Source: Pseudonocardia xinjiangensis
GTDB lineage: Bacteria; Actinomycetota; Actinomycetes; Mycobacteriales; Pseudonocardiaceae
Assembly: GCF_012911925.1 (NCBI RefSeq)
Contig: NZ_JAAXKY010000020.1
Location: 1 to 64,000, forward strand
Length of the DNA: 64,000 nucleotides
Reading direction: 5' to 3'
Shown here: positions 44,234 through 53,831 of the stretch, in pieces
Position numbering within the stretch: the first letter of the stretch is position 1
How the letters are laid out: each line of letters opens with the position of its first letter
Translations under genes and position numbers: made by a program
Notes under the pieces: generated by a model
Databases searched by the model: none
Told to the model about the DNA's origin: nothing
What the model saw: the letters and a program-made list of their open reading frames with translations, nothing else

Positions 44234-46756
44234 CTACCGCGCGCCGAAGGCCTTCATCTGCTCCCAGTCAAGGCGAGCGTCGTTGACATCGTCCTCTGTT
44301 AGGAGGAGGTAGTGCCATCTGCCTTCGGCCTTACCGCTGTTGTTCACGGTGTTGGCCCAGGTCTTGGCGGCTTTGGCCTTGGCCCGGACGTCTGCGGCCT
44401 GAACTTCTTTGTTCATCTTGGTCTCGATGAGCCAGGAGCTCCGCTTCCCGTCGATCTCTTCGATCGCCACGAGGTCCGGGTTGTATTCGCGGCCTTCTTG
44501 GGTCCAGGTGATAGGCAGGTCGTTGATGTGCAGGCGCGCCCACACCACGATATTTGGTGCGTCGTCGAGCGCCTGCGCGACCTTGTACTCAGGCGAGGTA
44601 TCGAACCATGCGTATTCGTAGAGACACTTCTTCCAGCCATCAAACGCTATCGACTTGGAGTGCGGTTCTGAGTGTCCGTCGAGGTGTTCCTTGATGGTCA
44701 CCCGTTCCTTACCGAGCGGCTGGAACCGTACCTTGTCGGAAAACACGACGTCCTGGTTCGCGACCGCCTTCAATTGGTTCGTCACGAGGTCGGCAAGCCT
44801 GCGGGCTGCTCGTTCACCGAAAGCCGAGAGGTGCTTGTCGGCGTCGGCGCCCATGCCATCAATTACGAGATCGGCGAGGCGTTGTGCTGCCCTGGCCTCC
44901 CCCGCCTCAGGGCGGACGCTCGGGACGCGCATGATGGCCTTCACGAGGCCCTGTCGGGACGCGCTGAGCGGGATATCGAGGGAGAGCGCCTCGACCTTCC
45001 CTTCTGCCTGCACGCCACGGATCGTGCCGCGCTCGTCCGGCTTCAAAAGGGTCCGGCGCAACTCGGTGTCAGCCTCGGTCGCGAGAGCCCTGCCAAGGGC
45101 GGTGAAGGGTGCATCGTCGTGCACTTGGTTGAGCGAGACGACGGCCTTGGAGGCGACCTTCTCGGTGTACGGAATCGCGATCTCGGGGCGCCCCAGGACC
45201 GGGTAGTGCTTCTTCGGCCTGGACTCGATCTCGTTAGCTGCGTCCTTGGCCTTCCCGAGCAAGCCCTCCATGTCGACGATCCCGCCCGCTCCAGCAAGAT
45301 CCTCGGGATCGTCGCCGCCGTTGGCCGGCCCCGGTTGCGATGCCATGTCCGAGGTGCTGCCAGGAGTCTGATCGCCGGACGCCGTGCCTGCTGAGATGAC
45401 GTCGCCACCCTGATCGACGATCTTCTTCCGCGCGACCAGGTTGCCCTCGGCGGTGCGCCGAATCTCGGCGAGGACGGCGTGGTCGATGAACTTTTCGTTG
45501 AGCGCCTGACGCTTGGCGAGCAGTGCCTCGTAGCGCTCGTGCGCGAGCACTTCGACGGTGTCGAGCATCTCGACTCCGGTGTACTCGCCGAATGGGAGCC
45601 GCATGCCCCTTCCCAGTGTCTGCTCGGTCAGTACCGACGAGACGCTCGCGCGCATGGATGCGATGACGTAGACGTTCTTGACGTCCCAGCCTTCCTTCAG
45701 CATGCCGACGCTGATGATGACGCGAACTGGTGACTGCGGGTCCTCGACGTCGTCCAGCGCGGCCAGGGCGGCTTCCTTCTCGTTGCCCTTCAGGTTGGAG
45801 TGGACGAGCAGTGTGCGGCCGATCCAGGCGCCGTTGTCGAACGACTCACTGTCGAGCAACTCTCGGAAGCGGTCGGCTTCGGTGGTGTCCTGAGCGATGA
45901 CGAGCATGACCGGGTTGATGCGAGGGATGCCGTCTTCGTCACATCGCGCGTGGGCGAGCCGCTGCTTGTATCGGAGCAGCGTGACCCCGTCGAGGAGCTT
46001 CGTGGTGTCGTCGCTCCGGTCGTCCTTGCGTGCTACGAGGACCGGAGTCTTGACGAGTTCGTCCTTGATGGCGCGGGCCAGGGGGTAGCGGTAGACGACG
46101 CGGTCTTCATCCTTCGGCGCGGGGGTGGCCGTGAGCCCGACGACGAGCTCCGGGATCAGGTCGGTGATCGTCTTGGAGAATGCTGGGCCGCGGTAGCAGT
46201 GGTGCTCGTCGGCGAGGATCACGAGGTCGTCGAGGTGGCCGAGCCAGTCGAAGAGGGAGCCGCCGAGCCACTCCTGGTACTCGTGCGTGGCGCGGCCTTC
46301 ACCCGTCTTCGTGGTCAATGCCTGCACCGTGAAGACGAACAATTTGGTTCGACTGTTGTCCTCCATGACCTTGCGCGTGGCGGGGCTTTTGAAGTTGTCG
46401 GCCGTGATGACGAACGGCTCGGACTCCATAGCCGCGGTAAGCGACTTGTGGTGGCCCGGGGTGAAGTTTTTGATGCTCTTGTCGCGGATGGTTCGGCCCG
46501 GCGCGAGGAGCAGGAAGTTGCGGGCGGGTGTGTCCATGCGTGCGAAGTACTCGATGAGTCCGGCCATGATGTAAGTCTTGCCGACCCCGGTGGCTGAGTC
46601 GACGATGCACTCGAATGGCGCAGACTTGTTGTCGACGTCGAAATGCATTGAGGTCATCGCGGCCACGCTCTCGATCGCCTGCGCGTTCGGCGCGCGCAGA
46701 TCGAGCCTGTGTCGGATCTCGGAGAGAAGGTCTTCGTCGATCTGAATGTTGCTCAT
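44234..46756 (-). CDS. res: Type III restriction enzyme, Res subunit
   Basis: This 840-residue helicase-nuclease has Walker A DSATGVGKT (53-61), a DEHH box (183-186), the LVVGLTATPAPKDED motif near 207, a SVGMLKEGWDVKNVYVIAS segment and QTLGRGMRLPFG near 382. The C-terminal endonuclease motif has D761 in YNPDLVAIEE and E778/K780 in WLIETKMNKE. With Mod it recognises asymmetric sites, translocates or diffuses on ATP hydrolysis and cuts unmodified DNA. Its start overlaps the mod stop (ATGA), so both are co-translated. It is somewhat shorter than classical Res proteins but keeps every key motif. Confidence 0.92.
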   Translation of the reverse strand: MSNIQIDEDLLSEIRHRLDLRAPNAQAIESVAAMTSMHFDVDNKSAPFECIVDSATGVGKTYIMAGLIEYFARMDTPARNFLLLAPGRTIRDKSIKNFTPGHHKSLTAAMESEPFVITADNFKSPATRKVMEDNSRTKLFVFTVQALTTKTGEGRATHEYQEWLGGSLFDWLGHLDDLVILADEHHCYRGPAFSKTITDLIPELVVGLTATPAPKDEDRVVYRYPLARAIKDELVKTPVLVARKDDRSDDTTKLLDGVTLLRYKQRLAHARCDEDGIPRINPVMLVIAQDTTEADRFRELLDSESFDNGAWIGRTLLVHSNLKGNEKEAALAALDDVEDPQSPVRVIISVGMLKEGWDVKNVYVIASMRASVSSVLTEQTLGRGMRLPFGEYTGVEMLDTVEVLAHERYEALLAKRQALNEKFIDHAVLAEIRRTAEGNLVARKKIVDQGGDVISAGTASGDQTPGSTSDMASQPGPANGGDDPEDLAGAGGIVDMEGLLGKAKDAANEIESRPKKHYPVLGRPEIAIPYTEKVASKAVVSLNQVHDDAPFTALGRALATEADTELRRTLLKPDERGTIRGVQAEGKVEALSLDIPLSASRQGLVKAIMRVPSVRPEAGEARAAQRLADLVIDGMGADADKHLSAFGERAARRLADLVTNQLKAVANQDVVFSDKVRFQPLGKERVTIKEHLDGHSEPHSKSIAFDGWKKCLYEYAWFDTSPEYKVAQALDDAPNIVVWARLHINDLPITWTQEGREYNPDLVAIEEIDGKRSSWLIETKMNKEVQAADVRAKAKAAKTWANTVNNSGKAEGRWHYLLLTEDDVNDARLDWEQMKAFGAR

Positions 46757-48762
46757 GAGTCAGCGCTTTCCAGCTCCAGGGCACGACGTCTGAACGGTGA
46801 AGTCTCTGACGCCTGCCGACGATACGTGTCGAGCACGGCCTCCGGGATCTTCGTCAGCCGGGAGCCCTTACGAGCCTTGCGAAGCGCTTCCACCGCCTCC
46901 GGGTCGATCTGGGTCGCCCAGACTTCGACGATTTGCCCCTCGGGAAGTTGGTCGAGGATTGCTGCGACGGTGCCGCGGCCTACGAGGCCGTCGAGAATCA
47001 CGTAGCGCACCTGTCCGCGCTTGGCCGCGAAGATTCCGTCAGGCAGGTATCGGACGCCGAGTTGGGCGCACATCGCTCTCGCGAGGTCGCTTTGGGTCGC
47101 CCAGTTGGCGAGCATCACGATATCTGCAATGCTCTCGAACATCGAAGGCCCGACTTCAAGATGCGTGAACCCGCCTCCGCCGTGCCAGATGGTAGTGGCC
47201 TGCGGCTTGGTCTTGGTTGCGTTGCGGAGCGCCGTCACAGCGCGTTCGTCGACACTGCCGCTCTTCGCGACCTTATTCAGGAGACGGTTGAACTCCTGCG
47301 CCTCATCGGGACTCATGCCATCAGGTAGGTCTACGGCTGGGATGCGGTCTGTCGACGTCGTGATCCCGCCTGCGTCCTCGCCTTTCACCACTCGTTTAAG
47401 GCGCGGCTTCGTGTATGTATTGACTGTGGCGGATAGCAGCTCCGAGGTCACCCAGTGGCGCCCCATCTTGTGGGCGACCGCGGCCGTCGTTCCAGAGCCG
47501 CCGTAACAGTCGAGCACAATGTCGCCCGGGTTCGAACCGATGTGGATGACCCGCTGAAGCAGTTCCTCTGGCTTCGGAGTGGCGAAGGCGTGGAGATCTG
47601 GAAAGAGGTCGAGCACCTGGTTCTTACCTCGAATGGATCCGCCGACGTCGGCCGCGAACCATAATGACTCCGGCACGCGACCCCTGTCAGCTAGGTGCTT
47701 CTTGCGCTGGATGCGTTCTTTATCGAGGTCGAGGAAGACCAACTCCGGCCAGCGGCCTGCCTTATGACGAGCGCGTGCCGATTCGGCTGCATCCTCCAGC
47801 GGCTCGGCGAGCATGATGGCGGGGACGCCCGCCTTCACGAGTTCGGAAGTGGTACCGCAGATGACGGCTCGGCGTTCCTCGTCTTCGATGTCTCGCAGTT
47901 CGTACTTGGCGTACTGATTCATCTGGTCGAGGAACCAGGACTGCGCTTTACCCCAAGTCCGTCCGGGTGGCGGATACATCAAACCGCCCGTGATCGGATG
48001 TTGGATCGCGTAGACCATGGGGTGGTTAGTGGCCGCCTTGCCGGCCGTGGGATTGTCGTCGCGCCAGGGCACCGGGTCGCCGTCCCGTGAGCGGTAACGC
48101 GATGTGTTTGAAGAGGCGTGCCGCTTCATCCGATTCGGCGTCCAGCGATCGGTCTTCCGGTACACCAAAATGCTGTCGTGCGAAATCGAGATGCCCGTCG
48201 TGTCATTGCGCGGCGAAGTGGCCCTCTGCCATACGATCTCGGCGATAAAGTTCTCCGCGCCGACCTCCTCGTCGAGCACCGATCGACAGCGATGCACCTC
48301 TGCGTCGTCAAGATGCACCCAAATCGAACCATCGTCGGACAGCAGCGGTTTGATTTGCCTCAGTCGATCGCGAAGCATCGTCAGCCAGACCGAATGCTCG
48401 ATGTTGTCGTCGTAATTCGTGAACGCCTGCCCCGTATTGAACGGAGGATCGATATAAACCAACTTGACCTTGCCGAGATAGCGCTCGGCGTACTCCGGAA
48501 CCCTGGTAAGGACGTCCAGGACGTGCATGGCGTCGCCGGTGATGAGGAGGTTGTCAGCCGTCGGTTCAGGTAGTTCGTCCAGCCGACTTTCCGGGGTCGC
48601 CGCTTCGACGCGCTCGATCTCGTGCATGAGGCGGACCTCAGAGACGCGGTAGTCAGCGCGATCGACGAACGTGTAGTCGTACTTGCCATCACCGGTGGAC
48701 AGGAGCGTCTTGTCCTTGTTCGTCCAGGTGAGTTCGAGCCCTCCGCTGTACTCCGCGACCAT
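46753..48762 (-). CDS. mod: Type III restriction-modification methyltransferase, Mod subunit
   Basis: This 669-residue N6-adenine methylase has motif IV DPPF (105-108) before motif I (DCYGGSGTT, about 415-423), the beta-class order usual for Mod. Between them lies the target-recognition region (about 180-380, with FRSRD-like basic stretches), and the region after 430 is also variable. The N-terminus (LVYIDPPFNTGQAF) is canonical. Mod alone methylates one strand and also guides Res. It is first in the operon, and the region upstream (48763 onward) must hold its promoter. Both type III genes are GC-moderate compared with the catabolic genes, suggesting horizontal origin. Confidence 0.92.
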   Translation of the reverse strand: MVAEYSGGLELTWTNKDKTLLSTGDGKYDYTFVDRADYRVSEVRLMHEIERVEAATPESRLDELPEPTADNLLITGDAMHVLDVLTRVPEYAERYLGKVKLVYIDPPFNTGQAFTNYDDNIEHSVWLTMLRDRLRQIKPLLSDDGSIWVHLDDAEVHRCRSVLDEEVGAENFIAEIVWQRATSPRNDTTGISISHDSILVYRKTDRWTPNRMKRHASSNTSRYRSRDGDPVPWRDDNPTAGKAATNHPMVYAIQHPITGGLMYPPPGRTWGKAQSWFLDQMNQYAKYELRDIEDEERRAVICGTTSELVKAGVPAIMLAEPLEDAAESARARHKAGRWPELVFLDLDKERIQRKKHLADRGRVPESLWFAADVGGSIRGKNQVLDLFPDLHAFATPKPEELLQRVIHIGSNPGDIVLDCYGGSGTTAAVAHKMGRHWVTSELLSATVNTYTKPRLKRVVKGEDAGGITTSTDRIPAVDLPDGMSPDEAQEFNRLLNKVAKSGSVDERAVTALRNATKTKPQATTIWHGGGGFTHLEVGPSMFESIADIVMLANWATQSDLARAMCAQLGVRYLPDGIFAAKRGQVRYVILDGLVGRGTVAAILDQLPEGQIVEVWATQIDPEAVEALRKARKGSRLTKIPEAVLDTYRRQASETSPFRRRALELESADS

Positions 48763-49170
48763 GCAACTTCCCGTCCGTTCAGTCCCTCGCCCTGCTTACC
48801 CAATCATGTCGGACCCGCACGATGCCTCGAACTGACCCCGCCGGCCAGAGTCCTCTCTGGCCTGACGTGCCCGAACGGTGCGGGAGAGGGAAGCCGCTGG
48901 TTGGGCATCTACGGCCAGGTCACCCCGCGAGTGCAGGGTCACTCACTCCGGATGGCGCACAGCACCACTGCCAGCCACCATCACAGCGGCTCAGCGCGCG
49001 AACCCGGCCGGCAGTAAGAGCAAGGACACCGCCGCGGCCACGGACGTGGTCGCTATCTGGTCAGCGTGCGCCAGCGCAGGAGCGGGTTGTGTCTGCGCTC
49101 TGAGGAACTGCCCCGATCGACCGCCTACGGCGGAGCCTGACGGCCTTGGCATACCACGGCCTCACTCACC
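48763..49170. other. Intergenic region upstream of mod
   Basis: I find no supportable gene in this stretch of about 400 bp; frames across it lack motifs and consistent codon bias. It presumably contains the mod promoter on the minus strand. Confidence 0.45.
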
Positions 49171-49280
49171 GTCAAGGGTGCTGCGCATCGCCTTCGGCGA
49201 CGGCCCTCGGGGCCGCCCTTGACAGCGAGCCTCCCCGGCCGTGGGTGAACGCCCAAGGGCGGCGGGAACAGCGTCCCGCC
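49171..49280. repeat. Cluster of five hairpins, three forming a closed multi-branch structure
   Basis: The outer arms GTCAAGGG (49171-49178) and CCCTTGAC (49216-49223) enclose two perfect inner hairpins: TCGCC-TTC-GGCGA (49188-49200) and CGGCC-CTCGG-GGCCG (49201-49215). This is a three-way-junction shape of 53 nt. Two more hairpins follow: GCCC-AA-GGGC (49251-49260) and GGCGGGA-ACAGCG-TCCCGCC (49261-49280). It lies just before a 5'-truncated glycosidase fragment. It may be an interspersed palindromic element, a transfer or attachment site, or a structured RNA. Confidence 0.65.
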
Positions 49281-49323
49281 ACCCCTACGGGGACCGGCCG
49301 ACAGGCCAACCCCCATCCGGCGG

Positions 49324-49740
49324 GTGGCCGGCGTGAGGCAGGTCGGGGAGGTCGACGTCTACTTCGTCGCGAACACCGGTCCGTACCCGCAGGCCCTCAC
49401 GCTGGGCCCGCGCGACGCCGCCGACGGCGGCGTGCCGCTGCACCTGCAGCCGTACGAGGCCGCGGTCGTCGTCGGGCTGCCCGCGCCCGACCAGGACGTT
49501 CCGGCTGCGCCGGCGGACGGTCCCGCGGACGCCGTCGAGCTCGCCGGGCCGTGGACCGTCGCGTACGCCGACGCTCCCGGCGAACGGACGGCCGTGGTGC
49601 TGCCGCACCGGTGGGAGGACGACCCCGGGCGCGCCGACTACTGCCAGCTGCGAGGGCTGCGCGTTCGACCCGGCTGCGACGCGCCCTACTGGGGGTCGAT
49701 CCCCGGACTCATGGACGTCATCCCGAACGGCCAGGCGTGA
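49324..49740 (+). pseudogene. Fragment of a large glycosidase (GH106 rhamnosidase-like C-terminal part)
   Basis: The frame reads VDVYFVANTGPYPQALTLGP, then VPLHLQPYEAAVVVGLP and ELAGPWTVAYADAP. This is the junction of the catalytic domain and the following beta-sandwich in GH106-type alpha-L-rhamnosidases. The catalytic part upstream is missing, cut where the hairpin cluster lies. After PHRWEDDPGRA the expected beta-sandwich is also lost and the frame ends shortly after. The family assignment is moderate; that it is a broken piece of a larger glycosidase is likely. Confidence 0.5.
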
Positions 49741-49999
49741 TGCCCGGTCGGGGGTAGCGGCGAGATCGACATGGGAGTGGGGCGGTGGCCGCGGCCACGC
49801 TGATGTCGATGTCGGCGGCCACCCCGAGCCCCGCGAACGGCAGTGGCTCAGTCCGCCGGACGGTCGGTGGAGACGGCCAGGTCCGGCCGCCGGCCCGAGG
49901 AACGCTCCTCGGTGACGAGGGCAGCGGCCGCCCCTGGAGCACGGAGATCAGGCCGGAGACTGGCAGGGCGCCCGACCACCAGCGAGTCGACCGGACTCA

Positions 50000-50118
50000 C
50001 GGCCCGGCGTCGGCGCCGCTACTACCAATTCACCGCGATCGACGACTGCACGCGCCTGCGGGTGCTGAAGATCTACCCCGAGAGCGACGGGAAGATCGCG
50101 ATCGCGTTCCATACTTGA
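50000..50118 (+). pseudogene. IS481-like transposase fragment (DDE core)
   Basis: The frame ending at 50118 reads RRRRRYYQFTAIDDCTRLRV then LKIYPESDGKIAIAF. This is the strand around the second catalytic Asp of rve-type transposases of the IS481/IS3 kind. Only about 35 residues survive, with no terminal repeats visible. It marks old insertion and deletion at this border between the type III system and the arabinoside operon. The rest of 49741-50338 has no supportable gene. Confidence 0.6.
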
Positions 50119-50338
50119 TGAAAGGCGGCGCCGCGCCCCGTACTGCACCTGCGCCCGCGCAAGCGCTCGCCGGGCATGCGGCCCGGCGGCCGGTCCCGGC
50201 GGCGCGCGCGGACACAACGAGCGGGGCGCGACGCCGCTTGAATCGAGCGCCGTTCCGTGCCCGTGCGGCGTGCTCAACTCGCGGAGCACACCTCGCCGAC
50301 GGCCAGAAGGGTTGGCGTCGAAATGGGCGCCTGAGCCG

Positions 50339-51874
50339 TCAGACGCGGACGAGCTGGACGACCGCCCACGACAGCGGCGGCAGAGTGAGCTGCGCGGTGC
50401 CGTCGGCGACCTGCACACCGTCCAGGGGGCGCATGCCCACCCGGTCCGGGTGCTGCTCGTCGTTCGTGGTGTGCCGGTCCTGGCCCTCGTCGGCGGCGAG
50501 CACGGCGGCGTGCTGCACGCGCAGCTCGCCGAAGCCGCGCACCCCGACCTCCACGGTGGCGGGCTCCGCCTGGTCGCGGTTGGCGAGGAACAGCGAGACC
50601 ACGCCGCTCTCGGCGTCCCAGGTGCCGGCGGCGTCGACCACGTCGACATCGCCGAACCGAGGGCTCTCGTAGCGGTCGCCGCGGGTGCGCACGGCGAGGA
50701 TCTCCCCGGTCGCCCGTCGGCGGACCTGCTCGAACGGGTGGGCGATCGGCTGCTTCCACGCCGCGCCGCCCGGCTCGCTGCGCAGCAGCCCGATCACGTT
50801 GACCAGCTGCGCCTGGCACGCCACCGTGACCCGGTCGCCGTGGCGGAGCAGGGAGTTGAGCAGCGTGCCGACGACCACCGCGTCGGTGATCGAGTACTCG
50901 TCCTCGATCACCCGCGGCGCCACCTCCCACTCGCTCTCGCCCTTGGCGATCGCGGACGCGCGGTGGCGCGACTGGTACCAGACGTTCCACTCGTCGAAGG
51001 AGATGTCGATCCGCTTGCGGTGCTTGCCGCGGGCGCGCACGGCGTCGGCGGTGGCCACCACGGCCTCGATGAAGACGTCCATGTCCCGGGCGGAGGCGAG
51101 GAAGTCGCCCGTGCTGTGCGGGCCGTCGTCGTCCTCCTGGTAGTAGGCGTGCGCGGAGATGTAGTCGACCTGGTCGTAGGTCTCCTCGAGCACCACCCGT
51201 TCCCACTCACCGAACGTCGGCATGGCGTACTTCGAGCTGCCGCACGCGACCAGCTCGATGCTCGGGTCGACCAGGCGCATGGCGCGCGCGGTCTCGGCGG
51301 CCAGCCGGCCGTACTCGGCGGCGGTCTTGTGGCCCACCTGCCACGGGCCGTCCATCTCGTTGCCCAGGCACCACAGCTTGATGTCGAACGGCTCGGCGTC
51401 GCCGTGGGCGCGCCGCAGGTCGGAGTACTTGGTGCCGCCTGCGTGGTTGGCGTACTCCAGGATGTCGCACGCCTCCTGGACGCCGCGGGTGCCCAGGTTG
51501 ACCGCCATCATCGGCTCGGTACCCGCGGCGCGGGTCCAGCGGGAGAACTCGCCCAGGCCGAACTCGTTGGTCTCGATCGTGCGCCACGCCCGGTCCAGGC
51601 GCCGCGGCCGCTGGTCCTTCGGGCCGACACCGTCCTCCCAGTAGTACCCGGAGACGAAGTTGCCGCCGGGGTAGCGCACGACGGTGGGGCCGAGCTCGCG
51701 CACCAGGTCCAGCACGTCGGTGCGCAGGCCGTCCGCGTCGGCCTTCGGGTGGCCGGGCTCGTAGATGCCCGTGTAGACGCCGCGGCCCATGTGCTCGACG
51801 AACGAGCCGAACAGGCGCCGGGGCACGGGGGCGATCGTGAAGTCGGGATCGATGGTCAGGCGTGCGCGGGGCAA
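50339..51874 (-). CDS. abfA: Intracellular alpha-L-arabinofuranosidase (GH51)
   Basis: This 511-residue enzyme releases terminal arabinofuranose from arabino-oligosaccharides. It has the GH51 (beta/alpha)8 barrel with acid/base Glu173 (CLGNEMDGPWQVGH) and nucleophile Glu295 (DISFDEWNVWY), plus RRLFGSFVEHMGRGVYTGIY near the N-terminus and VRYPGGNFVSGYYWEDGVGP near 67. A C-terminal beta-jelly-roll follows. No signal peptide is present, so it acts on imported substrate. It is the last gene of an operon with two permeases and a binding protein; the gap to the permease is 28 bp. Confidence 0.95.
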   Translation of the reverse strand: MPRARLTIDPDFTIAPVPRRLFGSFVEHMGRGVYTGIYEPGHPKADADGLRTDVLDLVRELGPTVVRYPGGNFVSGYYWEDGVGPKDQRPRRLDRAWRTIETNEFGLGEFSRWTRAAGTEPMMAVNLGTRGVQEACDILEYANHAGGTKYSDLRRAHGDAEPFDIKLWCLGNEMDGPWQVGHKTAAEYGRLAAETARAMRLVDPSIELVACGSSKYAMPTFGEWERVVLEETYDQVDYISAHAYYQEDDDGPHSTGDFLASARDMDVFIEAVVATADAVRARGKHRKRIDISFDEWNVWYQSRHRASAIAKGESEWEVAPRVIEDEYSITDAVVVGTLLNSLLRHGDRVTVACQAQLVNVIGLLRSEPGGAAWKQPIAHPFEQVRRRATGEILAVRTRGDRYESPRFGDVDVVDAAGTWDAESGVVSLFLANRDQAEPATVEVGVRGFGELRVQHAAVLAADEGQDRHTTNDEQHPDRVGMRPLDGVQVADGTAQLTLPPLSWAVVQLVRV

Positions 51875-51902
51875 GGCGTTCCCTTCTGGACGGTCGTGCG
51901 GT

Positions 51903-52826
51903 TCACGTTCCGCCGAGGCCGGTGGTGGCGACCCCGCGGATGATCTGGCGCTGGAACAGCATGAACACGACGATCAGCGGCAGCCCTGCGAGGATCGCCG
52001 AGGCCATCACCTGGGCGTAGCGCACCCCGAACGCGCTCTGTACCTGCACCAGCCCCACCGGGAGCGTCATCAGGCCAGGGTCGGAGGTGATGATGAACGG
52101 CCACAGGAAGTTGTTCCACGCGTGGATGAACACGAAGATCGACACGGCGGCGAGGATCGACCGTGACAGCGGCAGCACGATCTGCAGGAAGATCCGCAAC
52201 GAGCCGGCGCCGTCGACGCGGGCGGCCTCCTCCAGCTCGTGCGGGATGCCGTCGAAGAACTTCTTGAGGATGAACACCATCGCCGGCAGCACCAGCTGCG
52301 GCAGGATGATGCCGGCGTAGGTGTCGGCCAGGCCCATCGCCAGCATCTGCCGGTAGAGCGGCACGATCAGGATCTGCGGCGGAACCATGATCCCCGCGAT
52401 CGTCAACGCGAACAGCGCGTTGCGGCCCCGGAACCGGGTGCGGGAGAAGCCGTACGCGGCCGCCGCCGACAGCGCCACCGTCAGCACCGTGACCACGAGC
52501 GCGACCACCGTGCTGTTGACGAACCAGGTCACCAGGTTCCCGTCGGCGAGCACCGAGGCGTAGGCCTGCAGCGTGAACCCGCGATCGGGGATGACCTCGA
52601 TCGGCACGGTGGTGGTGTCGGCCTCCTGCTTGAGCGAGGTGAGCAGCGCCCATATCAGCGGCGCCAACCAGAGCACCGCCACCACCAGCAGCGCGGTGAT
52701 GATCCCGGCGCGGGCCAGTGGGGTGTAGCGCCGCACGTCCGCGGGGCCGTCGTCGGAGCGTGGCCGACGGGCCCGCGGCAGGAGGGGGGTCGTGGCGGGG
52801 TTCGCGGTGTCGGGCGCGGTGGTCAC
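51903..52826 (-). CDS. ABC sugar transporter permease (MalG type)
   Basis: This 307-residue protein has six predicted helices and the carbohydrate-permease signature EEAARVDGAGSLRIFLQIVLP near residue 210, the EAA loop that contacts the ATPase. A proline/arginine-rich N-terminal tail of about 35 residues precedes helix 1. Its start overlaps the stop of the MalF-type gene by 4 bp. It is presumed to import arabino-oligosaccharides given the GH51 neighbour. No ATPase gene is in the operon, so a shared MsiK-type ATPase must energise it. Confidence 0.92.
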   Translation of the reverse strand: MTTAPDTANPATTPLLPRARRPRSDDGPADVRRYTPLARAGIITALLVVAVLWLAPLIWALLTSLKQEADTTTVPIEVIPDRGFTLQAYASVLADGNLVTWFVNSTVVALVVTVLTVALSAAAAYGFSRTRFRGRNALFALTIAGIMVPPQILIVPLYRQMLAMGLADTYAGIILPQLVLPAMVFILKKFFDGIPHELEEAARVDGAGSLRIFLQIVLPLSRSILAAVSIFVFIHAWNNFLWPFIITSDPGLMTLPVGLVQVQSAFGVRYAQVMASAILAGLPLIVVFMLFQRQIIRGVATTGLGGT

Positions 52827-53758
52827 AGTTCACTCCTGCGGCTGAGCCGGGCCTGGACGAGGGCGATCAGGATGATCAGCACGAAGAACATGTAGGAGAT
52901 GGCCGAGGCGTAGCCCAAGCGGTAGTCCACGAACCCGGTCTCGTAGACGTACTGCAGGATCGGCGTCGCCGACCCGCCCGGCCCGCCGTTGGCCTGGTAC
53001 AGGATGTAGGCCTGGTCGAACAGCTTCAGCGAGGCGAGCACCTGCAGCACCACCACCAGGCCCGTCGTGCGGTTCAGCAGCGGCAGCGTGATCGAGAAGA
53101 GCCGCCGCCAGCCGCCGGCACCGTCGATCTCCGCGGCCTCGTACAGCTGGGCGGGGATCGCCTGCAGGGCGGCGAGGTAGAGCAGGAAGTTGAAGCCGAC
53201 CGTCCACCAGACGGTGAGGATGACGACCGACCACAGGCCGATGTCCGGCTCGGTGAGCCACCCCACCGCCGGCAGGCCCAGCCCGGACAGGACCCCGTTG
53301 AGCAGGCCGTAGTCACCGGAGAACAGCCACTGCCAGATCAGGGCGACGGTGGCCACCGGCAGCAGGAACGGCGCGAAGTAGGCGAAGCGCCAGAACCACT
53401 GCCCGCGGACTCCGGTCTGCACCAGCAGCGCCATCACCAGTGCGACCGCCACCAGCGGGATCGTGCTGCCGATCGTGAACAGCACCGTGACGCCCAGCGT
53501 GCGCCAGACCTCGGGGTCGGAGAACAGTCGCGCGTAGTTGGCCAGCCCGACGAACTGCGACTCGCTGCGCACCAGGCTGGTGTCGAAGAAGCTCAGACTC
53601 AGGCCGTAGACCAGCGGCCACAGCACGAACGCGGCGTAGACCAGCAGGAACGGCAGGACGAACCAGATCCCGCCGCGGCCGCCGACGAGGCTGCGCCCCC
53701 CACGGGCGGCGGTGCCCGGCGCGACGCGGCCCGGAGCGGCGACCGTCCCCGCCGTCAT
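52823..53758 (-). CDS. ABC sugar transporter permease (MalF type)
   Basis: This 311-residue, six-helix permease has the EAA-loop signature YEAAEIDGAGGWRRLFSITL near residue 205. It pairs with the MalG-type gene, with a 4-bp start/stop overlap. The N-terminus includes an arginine- and glycine-rich cytoplasmic segment before helix 1 (FVLPFLLVYAAFVLWPLVYG). It lies 73 bp downstream of the solute-binding protein gene. Substrate inferred from context: arabinose-containing oligosaccharides. Confidence 0.92.
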   Translation of the reverse strand: MTAGTVAAPGRVAPGTAARGGRSLVGGRGGIWFVLPFLLVYAAFVLWPLVYGLSLSFFDTSLVRSESQFVGLANYARLFSDPEVWRTLGVTVLFTIGSTIPLVAVALVMALLVQTGVRGQWFWRFAYFAPFLLPVATVALIWQWLFSGDYGLLNGVLSGLGLPAVGWLTEPDIGLWSVVILTVWWTVGFNFLLYLAALQAIPAQLYEAAEIDGAGGWRRLFSITLPLLNRTTGLVVVLQVLASLKLFDQAYILYQANGGPGGSATPILQYVYETGFVDYRLGYASAISYMFFVLIILIALVQARLSRRSEL

Positions 53759-53831
53759 CCGAAGACCTCGCTGCGCTCGGTCGAGGGCTGCGCCGAGTCG
53801 CTGTATCGATGGTTCACTCGCTGACGCTCGT

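Noticed and set aside
48822-49103. 93-residue plus-strand ORF upstream of mod
   Set aside because: Pro/Arg/Ala-rich, no ribosome site, no motif; looks like chance in GC-rich DNA.
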